A stretch of 64,000 bases of DNA, taken from assembly GCA_900469475.1 (NCBI GenBank), contig UBXG01000005.1, positions 124,001-188,000 of the forward strand, in the 5' to 3' direction. Under the pieces are notes generated by a model, which did no database searches, was not told the DNA's origin, and was given only the letters and a program-made list of their open reading frames with translations. Shown here piece by piece: positions 17,610-25,662 of this stretch; within the stretch, counting starts at the first letter, position 1, and each line of letters begins with the position of its first letter. The position numbers and the translations under genes are program-made. Origin of the DNA: Hyphomicrobiales bacterium (lineage in GTDB: Bacteria > Pseudomonadota > Alphaproteobacteria > Rhizobiales > Rhizobiaceae).

Positions 17610-18623
17610 TCACGATTTCGACTGCTTGACCAGCCCTGAAATGACATCGCGCACGGACATGCCTTCGGCGCGGGCTGCAAAAGTCAGCGCCATGCGATGT
17701 TCCAATACTGGCTCGGCAAGTGCATGAATGTCGTCGATCGACGGGGCAAGCCGGCCCTCGTAAAGGGCGCGGGCACGGGCGCAGAGCATCATCGCCTGGC
17801 CCGCACGCGGACCTGGACCCCAGGCGACATGCTTGTCTGTGGAGGCATTGCCCTGGCCCGGGCGGGCAGAGCGCACGAGTGACAGGATCGCATCGACAAC
17901 GCCGTCGCTGACGGGCATCTGGCGGATGAGCTGCTGGATTTCCAGCAAGCGTTCGGAGTCGATAACAGCCTGCGGCGTCACTTCGCTCAAGCCTGTGGTT
18001 TCGAGCAGGATGCGGCGCTCGTCGGCAAGTTCGGGATAATCGACATCGACCTGCAGTAGGAAACGGTCGAGCTGGGCTTCCGGCAGCGGGTAGGTGCCCT
18101 CCTGCTCCAGCGGGTTCTGCGTTGCGAGAACGTGGAAGGGCGCGGGTAGGTCATAACGCTGGCCGGCGATGGTGACGTGATATTCCTGCATGGACTGCAG
18201 AAGGGCGGACTGCGTGCGCGGCGAGGCGCGGTTGATTTCGTCGGCCATCAGCAATTGCGCGAAGACCGGTCCCTTGACGAAGCGGAAAGAGCGGCGGCCG
18301 GTTTCATCCTGGTCCATGACTTCGGAGCCGAGAATATCCGAGGGCATCAGGTCCGGCGTGAACTGCACGCGGTTGGAGGCAAGGCCGAGGACGGCGCCGA
18401 GTGTCGTCACGAGCTTCGTCTTGGCGAGACCCGGCACGCCGACCAGCAGGGCATGACCGCCGGCAAGCACGGCCAGAAGCGTGTTTTCCACGACGCTTTC
18501 CTGGCCGAAAATGACCTTCGACACCTCTTCGCGGACGCGGGCGATATCGCCCAGTGCCTTTTCGGTTGAGGCGATGATGGCCTGCTCGTTGAGGCTCGTT
18601 TCGGTCGATTTGATCATGCCCAT
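17610..18623 (-). CDS. moxR: MoxR-family AAA+ ATPase
   Basis: A 337-residue AAA+ ATPase. Walker A is GVPGLAKTKL, Walker B is LLMADEINRASPRTQSAL, and sensor 1 is in FHVLATQNPLEQEGTYPLP. The C-terminal lid is typical of MoxR proteins, which act as chaperones that insert cofactors into or mature VWA-containing complexes. It is the first gene of a five-gene minus-strand operon containing three VWA-like proteins, matching that role. The ATG at 18623 has GGAGA five bases upstream; a TTG four codons earlier is less likely. The upstream region is shared with the divergent DUF1285 gene. Confidence 0.94.
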   Translation of the reverse strand: MGMIKSTETSLNEQAIIASTEKALGDIARVREEVSKVIFGQESVVENTLLAVLAGGHALLVGVPGLAKTKLVTTLGAVLGLASNRVQFTPDLMPSDILGSEVMDQDETGRRSFRFVKGPVFAQLLMADEINRASPRTQSALLQSMQEYHVTIAGQRYDLPAPFHVLATQNPLEQEGTYPLPEAQLDRFLLQVDVDYPELADERRILLETTGLSEVTPQAVIDSERLLEIQQLIRQMPVSDGVVDAILSLVRSARPGQGNASTDKHVAWGPGPRAGQAMMLCARARALYEGRLAPSIDDIHALAEPVLEHRMALTFAARAEGMSVRDVISGLVKQSKS

Positions 18624-18790
18624 TTGCGTCTCCAATGGCAGAAAAACGGTGCGCGCGATTCGCAGACGTTACACATTTGCCTCATAATCAATACAACTTA
18701 TCGCCAGCAAGACCGCTGACAAGCACGTTTCAAATGACTATCTCGTGAGAACTGTCATATTCGTGACTAACGACCAACCGGGACAGAAGA

Positions 18791-19414
18791 ATGGCAACCG
18801 AGGAAATCAGGACAACGGGCGATGCTGCAAGCCTCGCGGCGCTGATTTCGCGCGCCGCGGGCGATAGCGGCGGCTCCAAGAAGGGTCTGCCGCCAGTTGA
18901 TCGCTGGAATCCGCCATTCTGTGGCGATATCGACATGGAGATCCGCGCCGACGGCACCTGGTTCTATCTTGGCACACCGATCGGCCGCGCGCCGCTGGTG
19001 CGGCTGTTTTCCACAGTTCTGCGCAAGGATGACGACGGCAAGACCTATCTCGTCACCCCTGTGGAAAAGGTGGGCATTCGCGTCGTCGATGCGCCGTTCG
19101 TGGCCGTCGAGATGAGCGTGACGGAGCGTGAGGGCAGACGGGTGCTGACATTCCGCACGAATGTCGGCGATGTCGTCGAGGCGGGCAGGGACCATCCAAT
19201 CCGTTTCGTCATACGCGGCGAGAACGACGAGCTGAAGCCTTATCTGCATGTCCGCGGGCGGCTCGAGGCTCTGGTGACGCGTGCGGTCATGTACGATCTC
19301 ATCGAGCTTGGTGAGCCCGTCGTGATCGCCGGGCGAGAGATCTTCTGCGTGCGTTCCGGCAGCTCTATCTTTCCCGTCATGCCGGTTGCAGAACTGGATG
19401 CACTGACTCGATGA
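18791..19414 (+). CDS. DUF1285 domain protein
   Basis: A 207-residue soluble protein matching DUF1285 (GLPPVDRWNPPFCGDIDMEIRAD and later YDLIELGEPVVIAGREIF). The family's function is unknown; structures are known to be beta-rich. It is first in a tightly overlapped operon with a CoA-pyrophosphatase and the CCA-adding enzyme (four-base overlaps at both junctions), an arrangement common in Rhizobiales. It diverges from moxR across about 170 bp. Conservation beside moxR in rhizobia hints at a shared control region. Confidence 0.9.
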   Translation: MATEEIRTTGDAASLAALISRAAGDSGGSKKGLPPVDRWNPPFCGDIDMEIRADGTWFYLGTPIGRAPLVRLFSTVLRKDDDGKTYLVTPVEKVGIRVVDAPFVAVEMSVTEREGRRVLTFRTNVGDVVEAGRDHPIRFVIRGENDELKPYLHVRGRLEALVTRAVMYDLIELGEPVVIAGREIFCVRSGSSIFPVMPVAELDALTR

Positions 19415-20046
19415 ATGAATTCCCTCTTTATTCCGCGGCTGAATTTCGCCGTCGCGCGCTCCATCAGAGTGGTGGGCCGGTGGAGCTCGCCTGGCGCGAT
19501 CATGGCGATCACCTCCTCAATCCGGAGACCATATCGCAGGTGGCGGACCTGAATCTGAAGGATGCCGCCGTGCTTGTGCCTGTCGTCGACAGCGGCGACG
19601 ATGCCAGGGTGATCTTCACGCTAAGGACCTCGACGCTCCGCAAGCATTCCGGCCAGATCGCCTTTCCGGGCGGGGCCATCGATCCGGAAGATGCGTCGCC
19701 GGAAATGGCGGCGATGCGCGAAGCGGGGGAGGAAATCGGGCTTGCCGACATCTTCATCGAGCCCGTCGCGCGGCTGCCGCATTATCTGGCGGCGACCGGC
19801 TTTCGCATCACACCCATTCTTGCCGTGGTAAAACCCGGTTTTCATCTGGCCCTCAATCCGACCGAAGTGGAGGATGCCTTCGAGGTGCCGCTCTCCTTCC
19901 TGATGAACCCCGACCATCATGTGACCGACACGATGCGATGGCAGGGGATTGAACGCCATTTCTACCGCATGCCCTATGGACAGCGCATGATCTGGGGCAT
20001 TACCGCCGGCATCGTCCGCACGCTTTATGAAAGGCTTTACACATGA
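19411..20046 (+). CDS. CoA pyrophosphatase (NUDIX)
   Basis: A 211-residue NUDIX hydrolase of the CoA-diphosphatase subgroup. The subgroup motif is present as LRKHSGQIAFPGG followed by AIDPEDASPEMAAMREAGEE, which departs from the general Nudix box in the same way as E. coli YeaB. It cleaves CoA or damaged CoA into phosphopantetheine and adenosine bisphosphate in the cytoplasm. The ATG overlaps the previous stop (ATGA), and its own stop overlaps the next start, so the three genes are translationally coupled. Confidence 0.92.
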   Translation: MNEFPLYSAAEFRRRALHQSGGPVELAWRDHGDHLLNPETISQVADLNLKDAAVLVPVVDSGDDARVIFTLRTSTLRKHSGQIAFPGGAIDPEDASPEMAAMREAGEEIGLADIFIEPVARLPHYLAATGFRITPILAVVKPGFHLALNPTEVEDAFEVPLSFLMNPDHHVTDTMRWQGIERHFYRMPYGQRMIWGITAGIVRTLYERLYT

Positions 20047-21299
20047 TGTCCGTTGCCGATGAGGCCTGGTTTCGCGATGAGGCATTGCAGCGGGTGCTGG
20101 CGCTGCTCGATGCCGATGGCGGCGAGGGGCGCGTGGTCGGCGGCGCCGTCCGCAATAGTCTGATGGGCCTGCCAGTCGCCGATATCGACATTGCGACGAC
20201 CCTCCTGCCCGAAACGGTCGTGGAGAGAGCAGAAGCCGCAGGGATCAAGGCGGTGCCGACGGGCATCGCGCATGGCACGGTCACTTTGGTCATTGATGGA
20301 AAGCCGTTCGAAATCACCACGTTGCGACGCGACGTTGAAACCGACGGACGCCGTGCCGTCGTGGCCTTCAGCCGCGATTGGCAGGCTGATGCCGAGCGGC
20401 GTGACCTGACGATCAATGCGCTTTATGCATCTGCCGATGGCGAGGTCGTGGATCTCGTCGGAGGGCTGGCCGATCTGGAGCGCCGCAATATCCGCTTCAT
20501 CGGCGATGCGGCGACGCGGATTGCCGAGGATCATTTGCGGATTCTGCGCTTCTTCCGCTTTTTCGCCTATTACGGCAGCGGCCGTCCGGATGCGGAGGGC
20601 TTGCGCGCCTGTGCTGCGGCAAAATCAAAGATTTCAACACTCTCGGCAGAGCGTGTCTGGTCGGAAATGAAGAAGCTGCTGGCGGCTCCGGACCCGGGCA
20701 GGGCGCTGCTTTGGATGCGCCAGATCGGCATTTTGACCGAAGTGCTGCCGGAAACCGAGAAATGGGGAATTGACGCCATTCCCGGACTGATCGCCGCCGA
20801 ACAGGCTCTCCGTTGGCCGGCGGAGGCTCTGCTTCGTCTTGCCGCCATCGTGCCGCCCGATGCAGCAAGGCTTACTAAGCTTGCCGAGCGGCTGCGCCTT
20901 TCGAAAGCGGAAGGCGCCTATCTGCAGGCTTGGGCGAATGCGCCGATCGTCAAGGACGACATCTCGGAAGTGGCCTTCGATCGCCTGCTTTATCGCCATG
21001 ATCAAACCGGCGTTGCGGTTCGCCTGAAGCTCGCGCTGGCCGTTGCCCGCAGCAAGGCGGAGGGCGATTTCGAGGAAATGGCGCGCGTGGCGCGGCTTGG
21101 GAAATTGCTGGAACGAACGTCAAACTGGAAGAAGCCTGCTTTCCCGCTTAATGGCGCGGATGCGATTGCCGCGGGCGTCGGTGCCGGGCCGCGCGTGGGC
21201 GAGCTTCTCGGCAAGATCGAGCAGGAGTGGCTAGACGGGAATTTTGCGATGAACCGGGCGAGCCTTCTCGCCCGACTCAAGGATTTGGCCAATGCCTGA
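20043..21299 (+). CDS. cca: CCA tRNA nucleotidyltransferase / polyA polymerase family
   Basis: A 418-residue class II nucleotidyltransferase that adds or repairs the 3' CCA of tRNA. The N-terminal head has VVGGAVRNSLMGLPVADIDI with the catalytic DxD pair, then RRDVETDGRRAVVAF, and RDLTINALYA with the conserved second motif. The neck and body regions follow (RIAEDHLRILRFFRFFAYYG). The length is normal for alphaproteobacterial enzymes. The start MMSVADEAW overlaps the CoA pyrophosphatase stop by four bases. It is the last gene of the operon. Confidence 0.95.
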   Translation: MMSVADEAWFRDEALQRVLALLDADGGEGRVVGGAVRNSLMGLPVADIDIATTLLPETVVERAEAAGIKAVPTGIAHGTVTLVIDGKPFEITTLRRDVETDGRRAVVAFSRDWQADAERRDLTINALYASADGEVVDLVGGLADLERRNIRFIGDAATRIAEDHLRILRFFRFFAYYGSGRPDAEGLRACAAAKSKISTLSAERVWSEMKKLLAAPDPGRALLWMRQIGILTEVLPETEKWGIDAIPGLIAAEQALRWPAEALLRLAAIVPPDAARLTKLAERLRLSKAEGAYLQAWANAPIVKDDISEVAFDRLLYRHDQTGVAVRLKLALAVARSKAEGDFEEMARVARLGKLLERTSNWKKPAFPLNGADAIAAGVGAGPRVGELLGKIEQEWLDGNFAMNRASLLARLKDLANA

Positions 21300-21331
21300 T
21301 AATGAGGCCCGATTAGCGGCAGGCCCGCCAA

Positions 21332-21517
21332 TCAGGCCGCGTTGGCCTCGTCGCGAATCCGGGCCTTGATATTGTCGACCATGTTTTCGCGGATGATGGT
21401 TTCGCCATGCGCTTCGCGCATGTGCTCTACCGCGCGGCGCACCACCTCGGCGTCATCCTTGGCGCGGGTGTGCCAGGCGCAACCGGGCACGAGCGTACCA
21501 CATTCGAACAGTCGCAT
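21332..21517 (-). CDS. DUF1059 small protein
   Basis: A 61-residue protein starting MRLFECGTLVPGCAWHTRAKDD, the diagnostic start of DUF1059, which has conserved cysteines (C6 and C13) and a histidine. It ends in MREAHGETIIRENMVDNIKARI. The start is supported by an AGGAGG site five bases upstream of the ATG. The family's function is unknown; the Cys/His pattern may bind metal. It stands alone downstream of the convergent cca gene. Confidence 0.88.
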   Translation of the reverse strand: MRLFECGTLVPGCAWHTRAKDDAEVVRRAVEHMREAHGETIIRENMVDNIKARIRDEANAA

Positions 21518-21604
21518 ATCTTCCTCCTCATCTTTCAACGGATTCTCGCCCTACAAAGGACCTGAAGGCCTAAACGCAACGAACGAGAAAAGGTTTCTGC
21601 CGTT

Positions 21605-21625
21605 CGGCAAGCCTTCCGCTTGCCG
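21605..21625. terminator. perfect hairpin downstream of a small minus-strand gene
   Basis: CGGCAAGC and GCTTGCCG form an 8-bp perfect stem with a 5-nt loop, 20 bp past the stop of the small gene at 21644. No U-run follows on either strand, so it may be a terminator needing Rho or a 3'-protecting structure. Confidence 0.4.
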
Positions 21626-21643
21626 GTGGCGGCCTTCCGGACA

Positions 21644-21922
21644 TTAATCCGGCATTGCCCAGGATTTGAAGCAATCCGAGGATTGATATCGTGTGATAGG
21701 CGCCTGCTTGGCCGAACGATCGGCCGCGAAGCGGGCGATATCGCTTGGAGATTTGCCCGCCAGCTGCATCCTCACCTGCTCCAGGAAGCAGGAGAGCGGT
21801 AGATCGGATCCACTGCGGGTCCGCATATCCTCTGCCAGTCGGATGATGAACTCCGGACTATCGACGGTGCGCGATAGTTTCTGTTCCTTCGAAGCTTCCG
21901 TGACTTGTTTCTCTGCTGCCAT
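21644..21922 (-). CDS. hypothetical small protein
   Basis: A 92-residue protein starting MAAEKQVTEASKEQKLSRT and ending SDCFKSWAMPD. A GGAGGAGG site five bases before the ATG makes this start convincing. It is charged and soluble, with no signal peptide. The segment SPEFIIRLAEDMRTRSGSDLP could form an amphipathic helix. No family was recognised and no neighbour suggests a role; it is 184 bp from the hemF 3' end on the same strand. Confidence 0.7.
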   Translation of the reverse strand: MAAEKQVTEASKEQKLSRTVDSPEFIIRLAEDMRTRSGSDLPLSCFLEQVRMQLAGKSPSDIARFAADRSAKQAPITRYQSSDCFKSWAMPD

Positions 21923-22106
21923 TACAACCTCCTCCGATTGAACGAGCATTAGGTCACTTAGGCACTCCTCCCGCTGATTTCAGGGCGTTGTCCGATCATT
22001 TAATGTTGAACATCCAAGCGCATCGCGATCTTTCAATCGTTTGTTGCGCTTGAAGTTTCCCGCATGCCGCGATCGCAAAATTGCCGCCCAGCTTACGCGA
22101 CACGCC

Positions 22107-23018
22107 TCAAGGCCAACGCACCACCGGCGGCAGAGACGATAGGATCGACTCGACGTTACCGCCTGTCTTCAACCCGAATATCGTACCCCTATCGTAGAGC
22201 AAATTGAACTCCACATAACGTCCGCGGCGAATTAATTGCTCGTCGCGGTCTTCTTCCGTCCATGTTTCGTTGAAATTGGATCGGACGATGCGCGGATAGA
22301 CCATCGCGAAGGCGCGGCCGACGTCGCGCGTGAAGGCGAAATCCGCGTTCCAGCCACCGGCTTCCTCTGTCGAATGCAGCCAGTCGAAGAAGATGCCGCC
22401 GATGCCGCGCGGCTCGTTGCGGTGCTTCAGGAAGAAATATTCGTCGCACCAGCTCTTGTATCGTTGATAGTCGGCGATGGCATGACGATCGCAGACGATC
22501 TGCATGGCGCGATGGAAGAGGGCGCTGTCCGGATCTTCCTGGGTGCGGCGGCGATCGAGCACTGGCGTCAGGTCGGCGCCGCCGCCGAACCATTGGCTCG
22601 TCGTCACCACCATGCGGGTGTTCATGTGCACGGCCGGCACATTCGGATTGACGGGGTGGGCGATCAGCGAGAGCCCCGAGGCCCAAAAGCGGGGGTCTTC
22701 CTCGGCGCCAGGAATCTGGCTGCGAAAGTCGGGAGAGAATTCGCCATAGACTGTCGAGGTGTGGACGCCGACCTTTTCGAAGACGCGGCCCTCCATCATT
22801 GACATGCGGCCACCGCCGCCCTGGCCCTTGTCGCGCTGCCAGTCCTTGGCGATGAAGCGGCCCGGTTCCTGGTCGGAAAGAGGGCCGGTCAGCTCGCTTT
22901 CCAGCTGCTCGAACTCCGCGCAGATCGTGTCGCGCAGGCCTTCGAACCAGTGTCGCGCTGCCTCCTTCTTTTCTTCAATATCCTCGGGTAATCCCTTGGG
23001 AAGATTGGGTCGTTCCAT
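22107..23018 (-). CDS. hemF: oxygen-dependent coproporphyrinogen III oxidase
   Basis: HemF converts coproporphyrinogen III to protoporphyrinogen IX with oxygen, a late step of heme synthesis. The 303-residue protein shows the family blocks [54 protein letters not shown] and the C-terminal [12 protein letters not shown]. The length is normal. It lies alone on the minus strand; the petABC operon, whose cytochromes need heme, is 6 kb away. A single start ([11 protein letters not shown]) fits the family. Confidence 0.97.
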   Translation of the reverse strand: MERPNLPKGLPEDIEEKKEAARHWFEGLRDTICAEFEQLESELTGPLSDQEPGRFIAKDWQRDKGQGGGGRMSMMEGRVFEKVGVHTSTVYGEFSPDFRSQIPGAEEDPRFWASGLSLIAHPVNPNVPAVHMNTRMVVTTSQWFGGGADLTPVLDRRRTQEDPDSALFHRAMQIVCDRHAIADYQRYKSWCDEYFFLKHRNEPRGIGGIFFDWLHSTEEAGGWNADFAFTRDVGRAFAMVYPRIVRSNFNETWTEEDRDEQLIRRGRYVEFNLLYDRGTIFGLKTGGNVESILSSLPPVVRWP

Positions 23019-23192
23019 TCACGCTCTCCGACGATGCGAGCAGCCGGCGGCCCGCGATTCGCACCGTATGTATCGTGATTTGGAATATCAGCAAGATTGC
23101 GGCGCAGCCAGTGCAGCAACGCCGCAGGAGAATCGACTCGCAAATTTCACACTGCGGTATTATGTTCCCTCTCTCAAAGGCGAGGTTTTATC

Positions 23193-23450
23193 ATGAAGAT
23201 ACCCGGACCGCCGCCCCTGGATGGGTTGAGAAACAGAATATTCCGTTACCGGCAGGACCATCCCGCCGGTGGAAAGAGCGAATTCGTTCGCGAGACCTTT
23301 TGTCTCAGTCGCCCCGAAGCGCGTGAAAAGGCGCGCGAGTGGTTCACCGAATTCCCGAAAGCTGCCTACTGGACCGAAGTCGAAAGCTGGCGCCAGGTCG
23401 ACGGCGATCGCATCGAGTTCACCATGCGGCGTCTGCCATCGGCGGATTGA
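23193..23450 (+). CDS. hypothetical small protein, conserved-looking
   Basis: An 85-residue basic protein starting MKIPGPPPLDGLRNRIFRYR and containing FVRETFCLSRPEAREKAREWF. A GGCGAGG element eight to nine bases upstream of the ATG supports the start. It has no membrane segment or signal peptide. It is divergent from hemF (about 170 bp gap) and convergent with the GHSKG protein gene. I do not recognise the family; the pattern of aromatic and charged residues looks like a real folded domain. Confidence 0.7.
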   Translation: MKIPGPPPLDGLRNRIFRYRQDHPAGGKSEFVRETFCLSRPEAREKAREWFTEFPKAAYWTEVESWRQVDGDRIEFTMRRLPSAD

Positions 23451-23539
23451 ACTGGACGAAACAACCACCTGCCACGACGGGCGAAGAGGCCGAAGCATAT
23501 TTCAGCATGCTTGCGGCACATCATTGGCTTGCGGCTTGC

Positions 23540-24694
23540 TCAATGCGGCTTGGCTGATTGCGCATCATCAGACGCGCCGAATCCAGCCGGCTGGGCTGCT
23601 GCCGCGATGCTGACAGGGAAGGCTTTCTTGACCGCTTCTCTTGTTGCCTTTTGCCTTCCATCCGGAACGGCAGGCAAGGGAGCCTCCGTGTTCGGCATTG
23701 CTGGTTTGGATATCGCGCCGAGCGTCTCGTCCTGGTGTTCCGCTGTTTTGGGGCTCCCGACGATTGGCGATGCCGCAAGGATTTCCCGGAGCGTGGTTGT
23801 TACAGGCAGATGCCCGCCCAAGTCGGTGTTCGTGTGATGCCACGCTTGCGCAACGCGCCGATCGGCATGAATGAATGCTCGGGAGTTGATCTCGCCGAAC
23901 CAGTCCCATTCCCCCATGACGTCGACGACATCCGTGAAAACAGGCGGCATAGCGATGCGTGCGCCGATCGTCACGATCTTTGCATGCCGCGCCAGCTCGG
24001 TGATCCGCGCTTCGTCCTGTTTACAGAGGTTATGGAGTGCAGCTGACAGCACGAGGTTTCCCTTGGAGTGGCCGGTCAGCAGACGGAAGGAGAGGCGGGG
24101 GTCGGCTAGAAGCGCCTGCGCGGTTCTGGTGTCCAGGCTGGTGCGAGCTGCAGTTCCATCGCGCTGCGCTCCAACCTTGGGCCGGCCGGCAAGATCATCC
24201 AGGCTTTCAAGCAGCGGCCGCAGCCCCCTCAAATGACCGAAGAAAAGCAACCCGCCGAAGGCTTCGGTGATGGCATCGGCTATGCCGTAGCCTGAGACGA
24301 CGACCGCGACCGGTGCGTCGATCGCATCGGCCACATTGCGGGCAAAGGCGGCCGCACCGAGCGCGGAACCGCCGATGCCGGCGACTGCGAGCGCCCGGGC
24401 ATTACCGCCGCCGCGCAAGACGAATTCATCGATGGTTTCACAGAGCGTGAGCCCCCCAAGACCGCTTGGCGGCACGATCAGGATCGCGCCTTCGGCGGCG
24501 AGCGAGTCACTGATGTAGAAGGCTTCTTCGGGTGTGATGACCTTGACGTCGTAGAACAGCGCATCGAGAGCGAGGTTGCGCTGGCGAAAGCCTTCAAGCG
24601 CAAGGTTGCGCAAAGGGGAGTGCTGGAGCCGTTCGGGGAGGCTCAATGTACGTGCGAACTGCGTAAGGGAAAGCGTGAATGCCGTCTGGAACAT
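23540..24694 (-). CDS. protein with serine-hydrolase-like GHSKG motif
   Basis: A 384-residue soluble protein beginning MFQTAFTLSLTQFART. A nucleophile-elbow-like GHSKG (residues 208-212, in LLTGHSKGNLVLSAAL) resembles lipase/esterase elbows. The central region is rich in glycine (AVAGIGGSALGAAAFARN), and the last 75 residues are low-complexity Ala/Pro/Lys. A GAGGTGA site precedes the ATG. The motif suggests an alpha/beta-hydrolase or class-3-lipase-like fold, but I cannot identify the other catalytic residues and would not assign an activity. Confidence 0.7.
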   Translation of the reverse strand: MFQTAFTLSLTQFARTLSLPERLQHSPLRNLALEGFRQRNLALDALFYDVKVITPEEAFYISDSLAAEGAILIVPPSGLGGLTLCETIDEFVLRGGGNARALAVAGIGGSALGAAAFARNVADAIDAPVAVVVSGYGIADAITEAFGGLLFFGHLRGLRPLLESLDDLAGRPKVGAQRDGTAARTSLDTRTAQALLADPRLSFRLLTGHSKGNLVLSAALHNLCKQDEARITELARHAKIVTIGARIAMPPVFTDVVDVMGEWDWFGEINSRAFIHADRRVAQAWHHTNTDLGGHLPVTTTLREILAASPIVGSPKTAEHQDETLGAISKPAMPNTEAPLPAVPDGRQKATREAVKKAFPVSIAAAAQPAGFGASDDAQSAKPH

Positions 24695-24771
24695 GGGTCA
24701 CCTCGTCAAGGCTGCCTGAGTTAGAGCATTCCAGAGCGAAGCTTCTCACACTTTATCCGGCGTGCCAACGT

Positions 24772-25269
24772 CTATTCCGGTGCGACATTCAGGCTCGGTG
24801 CTGAGGACGACGGCCATTGTGTTTGCCGCAGTGCTTCACCTGAAATCATGGCGGCGGACATGGCGACATTGATCGAGCGCTGACCCTCGAGCATGGGGAT
24901 CAGGATGCGGCCATCGGCTCTGTCATGCACGTGGTCCGGCACCCCGGCGCTTTCGCGGCCGAACAAGAGGATATCGTCTTCGCGGTAAGCAAAATCCGTA
25001 TAGCGCCGTGCCGCTTTCGTCGAGGCGAGAACCAGCCGACGTCCGCTTTCCCGTTTCCATGCCTCGAAGCGCTCCCAATTGACGTGTCTAGTCAGGGTGA
25101 CGGCGGCAAGATAATCCATGCCGGCGCGCTTCAGATTGCGGTCGGATATGTCGAAGCCGGCCGGCTCGATAATGTCGACGCCGAGGCCGAGGCAGGCGGC
25201 AAGCCGCAGGATCGTGCCAGTGTTGCCGGGAATATCGGGCTGGTAGAGGGCGATGCGGAGCTTGGTCAT
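24772..25269 (-). CDS. trmL: tRNA (cytidine(34)-2'-O)-methyltransferase
   Basis: A 165-residue SPOUT-class methyltransferase that 2'-O-methylates the wobble base of tRNA-Leu isoacceptors. Motifs seen are YQPDIPGNTGTILRLAACLG at the N-terminus, FDISDRNLKRAGMDY, LLFGRESAGVPD and the knot region LIPMLEGQRSINVAMSAAM. The length is normal for TrmL. The start MTKLRIALYQP is preferred over three extra upstream codons. It sits just downstream of the gap before the second ABC exporter and is transcribed away from it. It is interesting that its substrate is tRNA-Leu, given the leuA leader elsewhere, but this is likely chance. Confidence 0.94.
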   Translation of the reverse strand: MTKLRIALYQPDIPGNTGTILRLAACLGLGVDIIEPAGFDISDRNLKRAGMDYLAAVTLTRHVNWERFEAWKRESGRRLVLASTKAARRYTDFAYREDDILLFGRESAGVPDHVHDRADGRILIPMLEGQRSINVAMSAAMISGEALRQTQWPSSSAPSLNVAPE

Positions 25270-25432
25270 ATGTTGCAACTAGCGAAATCGCCTGGATTTG
25301 TCCCAGATTTTTCGCATGTCCTTCATTTCTGTGATGTCTCCCATCAGCAGAATTGAAGGATTTAGCCCATTTTTCAGGCATATTTCGCTTTTCAAACAGA
25401 AAAAGTCGCGCTAAAAGACGCGTGCTCTACAA

Positions 25433-25550
25433 CTTGCGAAAGAAGGAGGCTCAGATGGATATCTTGTTTATGATGCTGTGCCTCGGTGCCGTGAACCCAC
25501 GGATTTGAAGCGCGCTACAAGGCGCATATTCGCAAGTATCCCCCTTCTTT
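25433..25550 (+). promoter_or_regulatory. candidate leader with alternative pairings around a strong ribosome binding site
   Basis: CTTGCGAA (25433-25440) is perfectly complementary to TTCGCAAG (25529-25536). The adjacent AAAGAAGGAGG (25439-25449), the ribosome binding site of a 17-codon frame, is complementary to CCCCCTTCTTT (25540-25550) with one mismatch. The two pairings share bases and cannot coexist fully, giving an exposed or a masked ribosome binding site. It lies in the 5' region of the downstream ABC exporter gene. Function is speculative. Confidence 0.35.
25455..25508 (+). CDS. 17-residue candidate leader peptide or small protein
   Basis: A 17-codon frame (MDILFMMLCLGAVNPRI) with an AGAAGGAGG site ending five bases before the ATG. 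The peptide is hydrophobic and would barely span a membrane. It lies about 150 bp upstream of the ABC exporter start and within a region of alternative base pairings. It could be a regulatory leader or a small membrane peptide; it could also be chance. Confidence 0.35.
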   Translation: MDILFMMLCLGAVNPRI

Positions 25551-25662
25551 AAGTCATTGCGCGGCCACTATGGCCTCGTCGTTTTACCGCCCGGCCACCA
25601 TATGAATCTGCGATCTTTCAGCGCAGTGGGTGGTCGAAGGGTCGAGTCTTTGGAGCATTTCC

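Noticed and set aside
24718..24771. A short AGAGCATTCCAG element resembling part of a RIME repeat
   Set aside because: Only a fragment of one arm is present and no palindrome can be completed, so I do not call a repeat.
25630..25662. An earlier start for the second ABC exporter
   Set aside because: The 11 extra residues have no family similarity and no better ribosome binding site than the chosen ATG.
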